A DNA stretch of 64,000 bases from Chloroflexota bacterium. GTDB lineage: Bacteria; Chloroflexota; Dehalococcoidia; Lucifugimonadales; UBA3495. Positions within the stretch are counted from its first letter, which is position 1. The number at the start of each line of letters is the position of its first letter. Position numbers and translations under genes: made by a program. The DNA is taken from the NCBI GenBank assembly GCA_026710825.1, contig JAPOQH010000121.1, positions 62,001-126,000 on the forward strand, in the 5' to 3' direction. The notes beneath the pieces were generated by a model. That model was not told where the DNA came from and did not search any database. It saw only the letters and a list, made by a program, of their open reading frames with translations. This document shows, one piece after another, positions 1 through 10,212 of the stretch.

Positions 1-1
1 G

Positions 2-802
2 CCCGGGTTGATTGCGCAGAGCATCGCATCGCTGGACTGCATTAGCGAAGGGCGAGCTATCCTGGGCTTGGGCACCAGTGGGCGCATCGTGATTGAAGAC
101 TGGCACGGGGTCAAATTCGACCATCCCGTATCTCGCACGCGCGAATACATCGAAATCGTTCGCATGGCGCTGGCTGGCGAGAGGGTCAACTACGATGGCA
201 GATTCTACCAATTGCAAAGGTTTCGCATGGGAGTTCAGCCGGTCCAGGAACGGATACCGATCTACGTCGCATCGCTGGGCCAACGGAACCTGGAGTTGAC
301 TGGAGAGTTAGCGGATGGTTGGCTCCCAATTTGGACGCACTACGCAAAACTGCCCGAGATCAAAGAGCCGTTGGTCAGCGCGCTGACTGCCACCGGCCGA
401 CAACCAGGAGCCATGACCACCGCACCGCAGATCCTCTGCTGCGCGTCCGAAGACAAGGAAACCGTAGGCAACGCGTTTCGACAGGCCCGGGCGCACATGG
501 CCTTCTACATCGGCGGTATGGGGCAGTATTACTACGACCTGTTCTGCCGTTACGGCTATCAGTCCGAAGGCGACGCCGTGCGCCGAGCGTGGGCCGAGGG
601 GGATCGCGGCGCCGCAGCCGAGTCCATCAGCGACGAGATGGTCGATAGCATTACGGCAATCGGTAATCCAGACGAATGCCGTCAGAAAATGGAACGGTTT
701 CGCGATCATGGTGTTGATATGCCGATCGTGGCGTTTCCACACGGAACCGAACGGGAAACAATGCTCAGCACCCTCGAAGCCCTCGCGCCTGTGAACGGTT
801 AG
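2..802 (+). CDS. LLM-class flavin-dependent oxidoreductase, 5' truncated by window edge
   Basis: The frame is open to the first bases of the window, so the true start lies upstream and roughly the first TIM-barrel strands are missing. The visible part carries the luciferase-like signature ILGLGTSGR followed by the conserved segments RTREYIEIVRMAL, PIYVASLGQRNLELTGELADGW and a C-terminal GNPDECRQKMERF segment, all typical of F420- or FMN-dependent luciferase-like monooxygenases. Substrate cannot be told from sequence. A complete member of the same superfamily lies at 37810-38751 (-). The phosphoesterase-like gene follows after 4 bases, so the two are probably co-transcribed. Family assignment is firm; cofactor (F420 versus FMN) is not decided. 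Confidence 0.85.
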   Translation, partial: PGLIAQSIASLDCISEGRAILGLGTSGRIVIEDWHGVKFDHPVSRTREYIEIVRMALAGERVNYDGRFYQLQRFRMGVQPVQERIPIYVASLGQRNLELTGELADGWLPIWTHYAKLPEIKEPLVSALTATGRQPGAMTTAPQILCCASEDKETVGNAFRQARAHMAFYIGGMGQYYYDLFCRYGYQSEGDAVRRAWAEGDRGAAAESISDEMVDSITAIGNPDECRQKMERFRDHGVDMPIVAFPHGTERETMLSTLEALAPVNG

Positions 803-806
803 GGCC

Positions 807-1397
807 ATGAAAATCGGTGTGATATCCGACACCCACTCAGCGGGAAGTGGCTGGGACCTGCCGAAGCCGGTTCTGTACGCGTTGGCAGGATGTGATTTGA
901 TTCTCCACTGTGGCGATCTGGAATGCATTGGCGTGTTGGATTGTCTGGAGCAAGTCGCGCCCGTCCTGGCGGTCAGGGGCTATGAGGATCCGCGTGAACC
1001 CGGCGACCGCCTGGCGGACACCACGCGAGTGGTCACGGTTTCTGGCCTAAAAATTGGCATGGTCCACGACATCCAGTGGCCATCTCCATCGATTCCCACC
1101 AGTCCTGACGGCACCGGGCTCGTTTATCCCGCCTCTGGCTTGCGGGAACTGGTGGCCCGTAAATTCGGCGAATCGGTCGATGTCGTGGTATTCGGCGATA
1201 CTCACGAGGAGTTGATCGAATGGCAGGACGGTGTGCTGTTCGTCAACCCCGGAAGTCCTACGTATCCCGGTCGTAGGCACAGCACGGGTTCCCTGGGGAC
1301 GGTGGCGCTCCTGTATATCGACGATGGCCGCGTAGAAGCCGAACTCGTAGATGTGGCTGAGGTGCATCAGAACACGCGGGAAAAGATCAACGGCTGA
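807..1397 (+). CDS. YfcE/MJ0936-type metallophosphoesterase with altered metal ligands
   Basis: This is a 196-residue protein of the calcineurin-like phosphoesterase fold. The first two motifs are intact: SDTH near residue 7 and HCGD near residue 35. The GNCD/GNHE motif reads GYED, so the metal-binding Asn is Tyr, and the GHTH motif reads GDTH, so the first His is Asp. The NPGSPTYPG segment near the C-terminus is the usual small-phosphodiesterase ending. In the family these residues hold a dinuclear metal centre that hydrolyses phosphodiesters. Two replaced ligands suggest changed metal use or loss of activity. The start is ATG, 4 bases after the oxidoreductase gene. hppA follows but has its own promoter. 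Confidence 0.8.
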   Translation: MKIGVISDTHSAGSGWDLPKPVLYALAGCDLILHCGDLECIGVLDCLEQVAPVLAVRGYEDPREPGDRLADTTRVVTVSGLKIGMVHDIQWPSPSIPTSPDGTGLVYPASGLRELVARKFGESVDVVVFGDTHEELIEWQDGVLFVNPGSPTYPGRRHSTGSLGTVALLYIDDGRVEAELVDVAEVHQNTREKING

Positions 1398-1426
1398 TTG
1401 ACACCAAACCTGCGTTGTGCTAATTT
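1398..1426 (+). promoter_or_regulatory. Sigma-70 promoter of hppA
   Basis: TTGACA at 1398-1403, a 17-base spacer and TAATTT at 1421-1426 preceded by TGC (extended -10). The predicted start of transcription is near 1433. This excludes the upstream GTG at 1417 as translation start and supports the ATG at 1471. The -35 box overlaps the end of the upstream gene. Confidence 0.8.
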
Positions 1427-1470
1427 CGCAACGTTTATCGGAATTTTTTGCCGAAAACGGAGAAGGAAGT

Positions 1471-3561
<2,091 letters not shown>

Positions 3562-3585
3562 CCATCACCCAGCCAGAACAAACCG

Positions 3586-3615
3586 GGGGCGGGATTGAAT
3601 CCCGCCCCTTTTTCT
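3586..3615 (+). terminator. Rho-independent terminator after hppA; GC-palindrome family member
   Basis: Arms GGGGCGGGATT (3586-3596) and its exact complement at 3598-3608, followed by a T-rich tail. This is the cleanest intrinsic terminator in the window and has the same arm sequence as several other intergenic hairpins. Confidence 0.85.
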
Positions 3616-3617
3616 TG

Positions 3618-3626
3618 TGCTACATT
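3618..3626 (+). promoter_or_regulatory. Extended -10 promoter of the SDR gene
   Basis: TGC at 3618-3620 followed directly by TACATT at 3621-3626, lying just after the hppA terminator. No good -35 is visible, as is usual for extended -10 promoters. The same TTGTGCTA core occurs at the hppA promoter. Confidence 0.5.
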
Positions 3627-3657
3627 GTCGGGCACTTTGGTAAGAGGGATGATCTAA

Positions 3658-4437
3658 ATGACAACCAACAACGGCGGATTGTTTGATTTGAGCGGTCGGG
3701 TGGCCCTGATCACCGGGGGCAATGGCGGCCTCGGTCTGGGGATGGCGCTGGGTCTGGCCAACGCTGGAGCCGATATCGCCATCGCTGCCCGCAACGCCGA
3801 GAAGAACGCCGCTGCGATTGCTGAGATCGAGTCAACCGGGCGTAGGGCGATCGCAATCCGCACTGACGTTACCAGCGATTCCGACATCGACGACATGGTG
3901 TCCCGGGCCATCGCTCAATTCGGTCACGTTGACATTCTCATAAACAACGCCGGCGCAACTGTTCGCAAAGCCCCTGAGGACATCACCGGCGCCGAATGGG
4001 ATAACGTTCTGAACGTGAACCTGCGGGCGGCGTTTCTGTCATGCAAAGCCGTCTATCCGCATTTCAAAGCCCAGGGCGGTGGCAAGATAATCAGCATTGG
4101 GAGCATATACAGCATTTTCGGCGGTGGCGGCAGCGGGGTTCCCTATTCGTCCAGCAAGGGTGGCATAGTGCAGCTTTCCAAGAGCTTTGCTGTCGCGTGG
4201 GCCGGAGAAAACATTCAGTCCAACGCCATCCTGCCCGGCTGGTTCATGACCGAACTGACCCAGGCAATTCCCGAAACGCAACCCGAGCGTTACGACTTGA
4301 TCAATCGGCGCATTCCGATGGGGCGTTGGGGCGACGCCAGCGAACTTCAGGGCGCGGCGGTGTTCCTCGCCAGCCACGCATCCGACTATGTCACCGGCGC
4401 GGTCATCACGGTGGACGGCGGTTTTTCGGTGTCGTAA
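3658..4437 (+). CDS. SDR-family NAD(P)-dependent oxidoreductase
   Basis: This is a 259-residue classical short-chain dehydrogenase/reductase. The Rossmann glycine motif TGGNGGLG lies near residue 20, NNAG near 98, the catalytic Ser in SIGS near 147, and the YSSSK catalytic Tyr/Lys near 160-164. The C-terminus ends in the common TVDGGFSVS. The substrate is unknown; the closest general type is a gluconate 5-dehydrogenase/3-oxoacyl reductase-like SDR. AGAGG lies shortly before the ATG. The gene stands alone between the hppA terminator and a convergent hairpin. Confidence 0.88.
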   Translation: MTTNNGGLFDLSGRVALITGGNGGLGLGMALGLANAGADIAIAARNAEKNAAAIAEIESTGRRAIAIRTDVTSDSDIDDMVSRAIAQFGHVDILINNAGATVRKAPEDITGAEWDNVLNVNLRAAFLSCKAVYPHFKAQGGGKIISIGSIYSIFGGGGSGVPYSSSKGGIVQLSKSFAVAWAGENIQSNAILPGWFMTELTQAIPETQPERYDLINRRIPMGRWGDASELQGAAVFLASHASDYVTGAVITVDGGFSVS

Positions 4438-4466
4438 ACGCCCGGTCCAGAGGAGTTTAGAAATGC

Positions 4467-4494
4467 GCAGGGGCGAATCACCGTTCGCCCCTGC
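4467..4494. terminator. Convergent intergenic hairpin; GC-palindrome family member
   Basis: Arms GCAGGGGCGAA (4467-4477) and TTCGCCCCTGC (4484-4494) form an 11-bp perfect stem between the 3' ends of two convergent genes. There is no clear T-run on either strand, so it may be a palindromic repeat or a bidirectional structure rather than a classical terminator. Confidence 0.6.
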
Positions 4495-4520
4495 TGGTTC
4501 TGCGGAAATTGCGCGATCGT

Positions 4521-5393
4521 TTACAGCTGATCCAGGGCTTGCCGCGACAGCATCATTTTCACCGGGCTGATTGGGCGGAAAGTGCGGGAGACCCGTACGT
4601 CACCCGCCAGACTGCAAAGGGTGTACGCATCGTAGGGTTCCATTCCCTTATCGGTTACCAGGAAATCAACCATGTCGCGGACGGCCTGCTTCATCGCGGG
4701 ACCCAGATCCTCGCCGTGGGAGAGAACTACGTAGTGGTCCGGCGTTACCGCCCGTGGCCCCGCAATGTTCATCCCTTTCTCCACAGTAACGCGGATGTGG
4801 GTATCTGCCGAGCATTCCGCACCGGTTCCAGCCACCGCACCGTCACCCACGACGGCATGGCAGTCTCCCATGGCGAGCAACCCACCGGGCACGTACACGG
4901 GAAGGTACAAAATGCTCCCCTCCACCAATTCCTTCATGTCGATGTCGCCGCCGTAGGGCCCGCTATCACTGGCCGTTTCCTGCGGGTAGGTCGGCGTGGT
5001 CGCGACCAGCCCCATGGACGGGCATAGCGGGAGCCTGACGCCGCTGGGCAGGACCAGGTCTTCGCCGTCGATGCTCATCACCGTCGGGTACCCCTCGGTG
5101 AACTCAGCCTCCAGGAACCCGCGCCCCGGCATGATCATATGAGCCGGGTTTTCCTTGGGTTTGATGCTGACGAACTCGATCCGCAGAGCATCACCTGGCT
5201 CGGCGCCATTGACGTATATCGGGCCCGTGGCCGGTCCCTTGAGAGATTTTTCCTGCAGAACCCCGGGCTCGCGTATCCCCTCAAAAGCGTCCCAAGTTTC
5301 CACCATCACGTCTTCGCCGTCGTCGATGGTGATGGCCGGTTCGTTTTCAGGTCGCAGCACGTAAATGCGTTTTTCGCGGCTGAGGGTTTTCAT
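4521..5393 (-). CDS. Acetamidase/formamidase family protein
   Basis: This 290-residue protein belongs to the FmdA_AmdA family, whose characterised members hydrolyse formamide or short amides to ammonia and the acid. The family signatures GPYGGDIDMKELVEG and LYLPVYVPGGLLAMGDCHA, followed by a GDG-VAGTGAE segment, are seen around residues 150-205. Two N-terminal stretches (TGPIYVNGAEPGDAL) are also typical. AGGAGAG precedes the ATG. It is the last gene of the long minus-strand run. The true substrate is unknown because many homologues are uncharacterised. Confidence 0.85.
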   Translation of the reverse strand: MKTLSREKRIYVLRPENEPAITIDDGEDVMVETWDAFEGIREPGVLQEKSLKGPATGPIYVNGAEPGDALRIEFVSIKPKENPAHMIMPGRGFLEAEFTEGYPTVMSIDGEDLVLPSGVRLPLCPSMGLVATTPTYPQETASDSGPYGGDIDMKELVEGSILYLPVYVPGGLLAMGDCHAVVGDGAVAGTGAECSADTHIRVTVEKGMNIAGPRAVTPDHYVVLSHGEDLGPAMKQAVRDMVDFLVTDKGMEPYDAYTLCSLAGDVRVSRTFRPISPVKMMLSRQALDQL

Positions 5394-5408
5394 CTCGTCT
5401 CTCCTGGG

Positions 5409-6179
5409 TCAATTGTCGGCGGCCAGTGGGATTGACTCGGGGACGGAGGATTTCATGGGCATGCGAACTTGGCGGACGCTCACCCTAGCTTCGCCCCTTG
5501 AATCCAAATCCACCACGTTGACCGCCACTTCTCGCCGCGATCCGGCGGCGCCCATGGGCGAACCCGAATAGAACGCGGTAACACCGGCCTGCGAGACATC
5601 TTCGAATCGTTCCCAGTGCCCCAGCGCGATATAGTCGCAGGCGGACTCGGCGATTTCGTGCGGCCGGATCGGCGACGAGCGCTCCTCGGTGTCGTCCGGA
5701 AAGTGGAAATGGCCGTGGGCCATCGCCACCAGCCAGTGGCCATTTCTCTCCGTCGGTATCCCGGCTAGTGGGCGAAACGACGGCGTGTGGTTGTCCATGG
5801 CGCGGCCCCAGATATCCAGCGTCAATTCCGGAAGGCTTAGCGTCTCCCCGGTCGTCCCTCGAATGATATGCAGGTTATCCGGCGCATCCGCAAACGGGCT
5901 GCGCAGGTAGAGCGAGGAGTGATCGTAGAGATCGTGGTTGCCAGGCAGGATGACGGCAGGCACCGTGGCCCGGGCCATCTCCGCAACGAAAAAGTCCAGC
6001 ACGGCGTCAGAAATCCGGGCGTTGTCGAACACGTCGCCACAGATCATCATCGCATCGGCATTCAGCTCGAGGACTCCGTCAATTACCCTGGATAGAGCGC
6101 GCTGGGCGGCTTCGGGATCCCAGTCGTCTCCCAGATGGGTGTCTGAGGTGTGAACGAGGCGTATTCTCTTGAGCGGCAT
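5409..6179 (-). CDS. SbcD/Mre11-like metallophosphoesterase
   Basis: This is a 256-residue calcineurin-like phosphoesterase. Motifs in order are SDTHLGDDWD near residue 12, CGDVFDN near 47, PGNHDLYD near 80, AHGHFHF near 157 and LGHWERF near 190. The arrangement resembles the nuclease domain of SbcD/Mre11 without its capping or SbcC-binding domain, and no sbcC lies nearby. In the last motif Glu stands where His is usual (GHWE rather than GHWH). It overlaps no neighbour and sits 6 bases after hflX. The role could be DNA repair or cyclic-nucleotide phosphodiesterase; sequence does not decide. Confidence 0.8.
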   Translation of the reverse strand: MPLKRIRLVHTSDTHLGDDWDPEAAQRALSRVIDGVLELNADAMMICGDVFDNARISDAVLDFFVAEMARATVPAVILPGNHDLYDHSSLYLRSPFADAPDNLHIIRGTTGETLSLPELTLDIWGRAMDNHTPSFRPLAGIPTERNGHWLVAMAHGHFHFPDDTEERSSPIRPHEIAESACDYIALGHWERFEDVSQAGVTAFYSGSPMGAAGSRREVAVNVVDLDSRGEARVSVRQVRMPMKSSVPESIPLAADN

Positions 6180-6185
6180 CGTGGT

Positions 6186-7373
6186 TCAAACCGCCGTGGC
6201 GCTGGAGATTGGTACAGCCTCGACCACCTGGTTCCGGATAGTGTCCAGTAGGGCGGGCAGATTCCAACCTTTCGCCGCCGAGATGAACACCCTGCCGTTC
6301 ACCGCCGGAGAATCCGCCCCGGCGATGGCAGTCAGGTCAATCTGATCGAATGATTCCACATCGGCGGGATCGTTGGTCAACAGGTCCATTTTGTTGATCA
6401 CCAGGAGGCGCGGTTTCCCGCCCAGGTCCAGATCATTGAGGGTTTGCTCGACGACCTCGGCTTGTTCAGGCGCCTTGGGATGAGTTATGTCAATGATGTG
6501 CAGCAGCAGATCGGCTTCGCTGAGTTCCGCCAGCGTGGCCCGAAAGGCTGCGACAACTGTCGGGGACAACTTTTGGATGAAACCCACCGTATCGCTGAGC
6601 AGCAGTTCGCTACCATCGGGCAGGTGCAAACGTCGCGTGACGGGGTCGAGCGTGTTGAAAAGCTGGTCCTCTGCCGGGACCCCAGCGTTGCACAACGCAT
6701 TGAACAGCGTGCTCTTGCCGGCGTTGGTGTACCCCACCAGCGTGGCCATCGGAGTCGCAGAACGGCGGCGGCGTTCCAAGTATTGGCTCCGCCGTTGGCG
6801 TACGCTGTCCAGTTCCGATTCAATCTTTTGGATCCTGCGGCGAATTATTCGTCGGTCGGTTTCCAGTTGCGTTTCGCCGGGACCGCGGGTTCCGATGCCC
6901 CCGCCAAGGCGCTCCAGGTGGGACCATTGGCCGATCAGCCTGGGGAGCAGGTACTGGTGCTGGGCCAGTTCCACCTGCATCTGGCCCTCCCGGGTGCGAG
7001 CGTGCCGCCCGAATACGTCCAGGATAAGCGCGGTCCGGTCAATGACCTTGATTTGCAGAGCTGCTTCCAGATTACGTTGCTGGGTAGGCGTCAACTCGTC
7101 ATCGCAGATCACGACGTCCGGACGTTGCTCTTCCAAGACGCCCTGGAGCTCCTCAAGTTTGCCTTTGCCAACGTACGTCGGGGTGATCCTGTCGGCCCGT
7201 TGTGAAACGGTGGCGACCACTTCCGCACCGGCCGAGCGAGTGAGGTAGTCCAGCTCCGCCAACGTGTCCTGCAAGCCCCAGAGTTGTTCGCCCCGCTTTT
7301 TCGCCTCTACGGCAACCAGAACCGCCCGCTCGGTCTGCGGGCCGGTGGGCTTGGTTTCGCGATTTCTGGGCAT
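6186..7373 (-). CDS. hflX: Ribosome-associated GTPase HflX
   Basis: This 395-residue GTPase has the HflX N-terminal domain with TYVGKGKLEEL and a glycine-rich GGGIGTRGPGETQLE segment, followed by the G domain: GYTNAGKST (G1) near residue 213, DTVGFIQ (G3) and NKMDL (G4). HflX splits stalled or stressed ribosomes and binds 50S. The length is close to the family norm. It lies between dapL and the phosphoesterase gene with gaps of 32 and 6 bases, so it is probably part of the same transcript. Confidence 0.95.
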   Translation of the reverse strand: MPRNRETKPTGPQTERAVLVAVEAKKRGEQLWGLQDTLAELDYLTRSAGAEVVATVSQRADRITPTYVGKGKLEELQGVLEEQRPDVVICDDELTPTQQRNLEAALQIKVIDRTALILDVFGRHARTREGQMQVELAQHQYLLPRLIGQWSHLERLGGGIGTRGPGETQLETDRRIIRRRIQKIESELDSVRQRRSQYLERRRRSATPMATLVGYTNAGKSTLFNALCNAGVPAEDQLFNTLDPVTRRLHLPDGSELLLSDTVGFIQKLSPTVVAAFRATLAELSEADLLLHIIDITHPKAPEQAEVVEQTLNDLDLGGKPRLLVINKMDLLTNDPADVESFDQIDLTAIAGADSPAVNGRVFISAAKGWNLPALLDTIRNQVVEAVPISSATAV

Positions 7374-7405
7374 AGGCGGATATGACTCGGGATCTGTCTA
7401 AAGAT

Positions 7406-8584
7406 TCAGGAACGGGGAGCCGGTATGGTCCAGTTTTCCAGCCGCTGGCAACCGGTTTCGACCCTCTCGTCGGGGGTGGTCAACGACAGGCGAATGTATC
7501 CCTCCCCGTACTGTCCGTATGAGGAACCCGGGGTCACGACGATGTCGATGTCCTCCAGCAACCGGGCGGCAAAATCGGCCGAGGTAAAACCCTCGGGAAC
7601 CGGAGCCCAGATGTACAGGCTCGCCCGCGGCGTTTCAACGCTGAGACCCATCCTGGTCAACGCCTGGAGCACGCGGTCGCGCCGCCACTGGTAGCTCGTG
7701 ATGTTGTCGTCGATGCAGTCCTGCGGACCCGTCAAAGCTTCCATCGACATTTCCTGGATTGCCTGCGGCACGCCGGAATCCAGGTTGGCTTTGATCTGGA
7801 ACAACGCCTTGATCATATCTGCGTTGCCGACTGCCATGCCCATGCGCCAACCGGTCATGTTGTAGGTCTTGGACAGCGAGTGGAACTCCAGCCCCACCTC
7901 TTTGGCTCCGTCGATTTGCATCATGCTGCCGGCGCGATAGCCTTCGTATCCAACTTCGGAGTAGGCCGCGTCGTGCAGCATCGCGATATCGTGCTCGCGA
8001 CAGTAGCGCATCGCGGATTCCAGATCCTCCTGCGATGCCACCGCGCTGGTGGGATTGTTGGGGTAATTGAGCCACATCACCTTGGCCTGGCGCGCCACGT
8101 CATCAGGAATCGCGTCCAGTTCCGGCAACCAGCCGTTGCGCTGGTAGAGCGGCATCACGTGACTCTCCGCTCCGGCAAACATGGTTCCGACCGCGTACAC
8201 GGGATACGCCGGGTCCGGCACCAACGCAATGTCGCCCGGGTCCAGGAACGCGAACGCCGCGTGCCCGATGCCTTCCTTGGCCCCAATCAGCGGGAGCACC
8301 TCGGTGTCTGGGTCTAGGTCCACGTCGAAACGCTGCTTATACCAGTGTGCGATGGCTCGGCGCATTTCCGGCAACCCGTCGGTTTCGGGATACCGGTGGT
8401 TCGGAGGATCCTGGGACGCCGTCAGCAGGCGATCGACGATCGGTTGTGGCGTTGAGATGTCAGGGTCTCCAATTCCGAACGTCACCACGTCCGCGCCCGC
8501 TGCCCGCTTTTCCGCGATGATGCGGGAGATTTCGACGAAGGGGTACGGGGCAAGTTTCCCGAGGCGTTGGGATAGGCTAGGCAT
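7406..8584 (-). CDS. dapL: LL-diaminopimelate aminotransferase
   Basis: This 392-residue fold-type I PLP enzyme carries the DapL hallmarks: GIGDPDISTP near residue 37, the motif AKEGIGH, YPNNPTSA, the PLP lysine in SLSKTYNMTGWRMG near 235-248 and LDSGVPQAIQ. DapL converts tetrahydrodipicolinate directly to LL-diaminopimelate, bypassing the succinyl or acetyl routes. dapF, the next enzyme, is two genes upstream in the same run, which supports the assignment over a generic aspartate aminotransferase. The start is ATG at 8584. Confidence 0.88.
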   Translation of the reverse strand: MPSLSQRLGKLAPYPFVEISRIIAEKRAAGADVVTFGIGDPDISTPQPIVDRLLTASQDPPNHRYPETDGLPEMRRAIAHWYKQRFDVDLDPDTEVLPLIGAKEGIGHAAFAFLDPGDIALVPDPAYPVYAVGTMFAGAESHVMPLYQRNGWLPELDAIPDDVARQAKVMWLNYPNNPTSAVASQEDLESAMRYCREHDIAMLHDAAYSEVGYEGYRAGSMMQIDGAKEVGLEFHSLSKTYNMTGWRMGMAVGNADMIKALFQIKANLDSGVPQAIQEMSMEALTGPQDCIDDNITSYQWRRDRVLQALTRMGLSVETPRASLYIWAPVPEGFTSADFAARLLEDIDIVVTPGSSYGQYGEGYIRLSLTTPDERVETGCQRLENWTIPAPRS

Positions 8585-8644
8585 GTCGCTCCTGGTTCAC
8601 TATTACATCAAAAAATGGGCGGCCAAAAACGCGGTGATTTCTAC

Positions 8645-9325
8645 CTAAACCGCCACCACGTTCATGGGTTGGAACTCGGCTTTCTTTTGCAGGGTCAGCC
8701 AGTTGAACTCGTCGACGAACTTGGACAGGCTGAATGCAGGCTCAATGCCAAGCTCGGAGGACAACTGCCCCGCCGGATCTTCGATGCCGTGTGTCGACCG
8801 CGCGTCGGACACCACGGCCAACGCGGCCATCCGCATGATGGTCAGGAACTGTGAATAGGTGGCCCCGTTGGGCGGGTCGTCGGGGAAATAAGCGTCGCGT
8901 ATTCCCGCGCCCCAAGATACAAACAACTGCGGATTCAACGCGGTCAATATCGCCGAGGCGCTGGTGGGACCCACGCCGACCGCCGAGGTTAGCGCGTCGT
9001 AAGCGTGCTCGATGACATCCAGCGTCGAGCAACGCAGGTCGTTGAATTCCAACGCTGATGCCGAGAGCGGCTCAAGGTACGGAGCGGCGACTGCCACCGC
9101 CGAAGCGATACTCTCGACCTTGCTCTGTGGGATCCGGCAACCCCACTGGTTTACGTAGTTCACCAATGTGGTCCAATCGGCGTCGCTCCCGCCACTTATC
9201 AGTGCATCACTGAACCCCGGAGCCCGTGCGGCGATGCACAAAGCGTCGTCCGCATAGTTTCGGAAGGCGTGGGCTGACCAGCGCAGGTGCTCAAATGTGG
9301 TCGGGCCGGTAACGTAATTGCTCAT
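8645..9325 (-). CDS. Conserved-looking protein of unknown function with HhH-like segment, between dapF and dapL
   Basis: A 226-residue protein that I do not recognise by name. The start is set at the ATG of an ATGA overlap with the dapF stop (9322-9325), which implies translational coupling. The middle part has GVGPTSASAILTALNPQLF and then SWGAGIRDAYF near residues 118-148. This resembles the helix-hairpin-helix plus proline/tryptophan segment of DNA-glycosylase-fold proteins, but the catalytic Asp/Lys pair is not obvious. The N-terminal half has a WGCRIPQSK segment. The role is unknown; DNA binding is an inference only. Confidence 0.75.
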   Translation of the reverse strand: MSNYVTGPTTFEHLRWSAHAFRNYADDALCIAARAPGFSDALISGGSDADWTTLVNYVNQWGCRIPQSKVESIASAVAVAAPYLEPLSASALEFNDLRCSTLDVIEHAYDALTSAVGVGPTSASAILTALNPQLFVSWGAGIRDAYFPDDPPNGATYSQFLTIMRMAALAVVSDARSTHGIEDPAGQLSSELGIEPAFSLSKFVDEFNWLTLQKKAEFQPMNVVAV

Positions 9326-10179
9326 TCTGTCCACACTCCACTGAATACTTCGGCGGCAGGGCCTTCCAGGAAAACTTCCCCTTCTCCGTCCCACTCGATG
9401 TTAAGGGTTCCGCCGGGCAGGCTCACGTTCACTTGGTCGCCGGTATGGCCCAACAACCGAGAGGCGACGCCTATCGCGCAGGCGCCGGTTCCGCAGGCCA
9501 TGGTTTCCCCGGCTCCTCGCTCCCAAACCCGGGCATCGAGTTGCCCGTCCTCACGAATGTTTACTATTTCAAAGTTCACCCGGTCCGGAAAGATGGGATG
9601 TCGTTCCACCAGGGGCCCGATGTTGTGCAGCGGGAACTCCTCAACCGGCTGGTCGATAAATGTCACCGCGTGCGGGTTGCCCATGGATACGAACGTCAGA
9701 AACAGGCGGAAGTCTCCCGGATGGATCGCGTAATTGATGATTGGACCGTCGTGTGGGCTGATGGCCGGGTCCAGGTCTACGGGTATTTCGGACGGATTAA
9801 GACGCGGCAGACCCATGCTTACCCGTGCCGCTTCTACCACCTGTCCGGAATAATGAGGCACAATCGTGCGCACGCCGGACATTGTGTCCACCGTAACCTG
9901 TTCCGCTGCGCTGGAAACGATCCCGCGCTCGATGGCATATTTAGCGAAACACCGGATTCCATTTCCGCACATGGCCCCCTCGGAACCGTCCGAGTTGAAC
10001 ATCCGCATCCTGAGATCCGCAACTTCGGAGTTCATCACGAGGATCAAGCCGTCGCCGCCGACCCCAAAATGACGGTCGCTGATGGCGCGAGACAGGCTTT
10101 CCCAATCACGATCCGGCATCGCGCGCGCGTCGACATAAACATAGTCGTTGCCGGCGCCATGCATTTTGGTGAATTCCAT
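9322..10179 (-). CDS. dapF: Diaminopimelate epimerase
   Basis: This 285-residue enzyme interconverts LL- and meso-diaminopimelate for lysine and peptidoglycan synthesis. The N-terminal MEFTKMHGAGNDYVYVDA is classical. The two catalytic cysteines are in AMCGNGIRC near residue 75 and ACGTGACA near 220. ATG 10179 is chosen over an upstream ATG because AGGAG lies 6 bases before it and because it gives the canonical N-terminus. It overlaps the next gene by ATGA and pairs functionally with dapL downstream. Confidence 0.95.
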   Translation of the reverse strand: MEFTKMHGAGNDYVYVDARAMPDRDWESLSRAISDRHFGVGGDGLILVMNSEVADLRMRMFNSDGSEGAMCGNGIRCFAKYAIERGIVSSAAEQVTVDTMSGVRTIVPHYSGQVVEAARVSMGLPRLNPSEIPVDLDPAISPHDGPIINYAIHPGDFRLFLTFVSMGNPHAVTFIDQPVEEFPLHNIGPLVERHPIFPDRVNFEIVNIREDGQLDARVWERGAGETMACGTGACAIGVASRLLGHTGDQVNVSLPGGTLNIEWDGEGEVFLEGPAAEVFSGVWTE

Positions 10180-10212
10180 CGTCGATCTCCTGGACAAGTC
10201 GGGCCCTGTCCG

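Noticed and set aside
1417-1470. GTG start at 1417 for hppA, adding 18 residues
   Set aside because: It lies upstream of the predicted transcription start of a near-consensus promoter, and the ATG at 1471 has the strong ribosome site.
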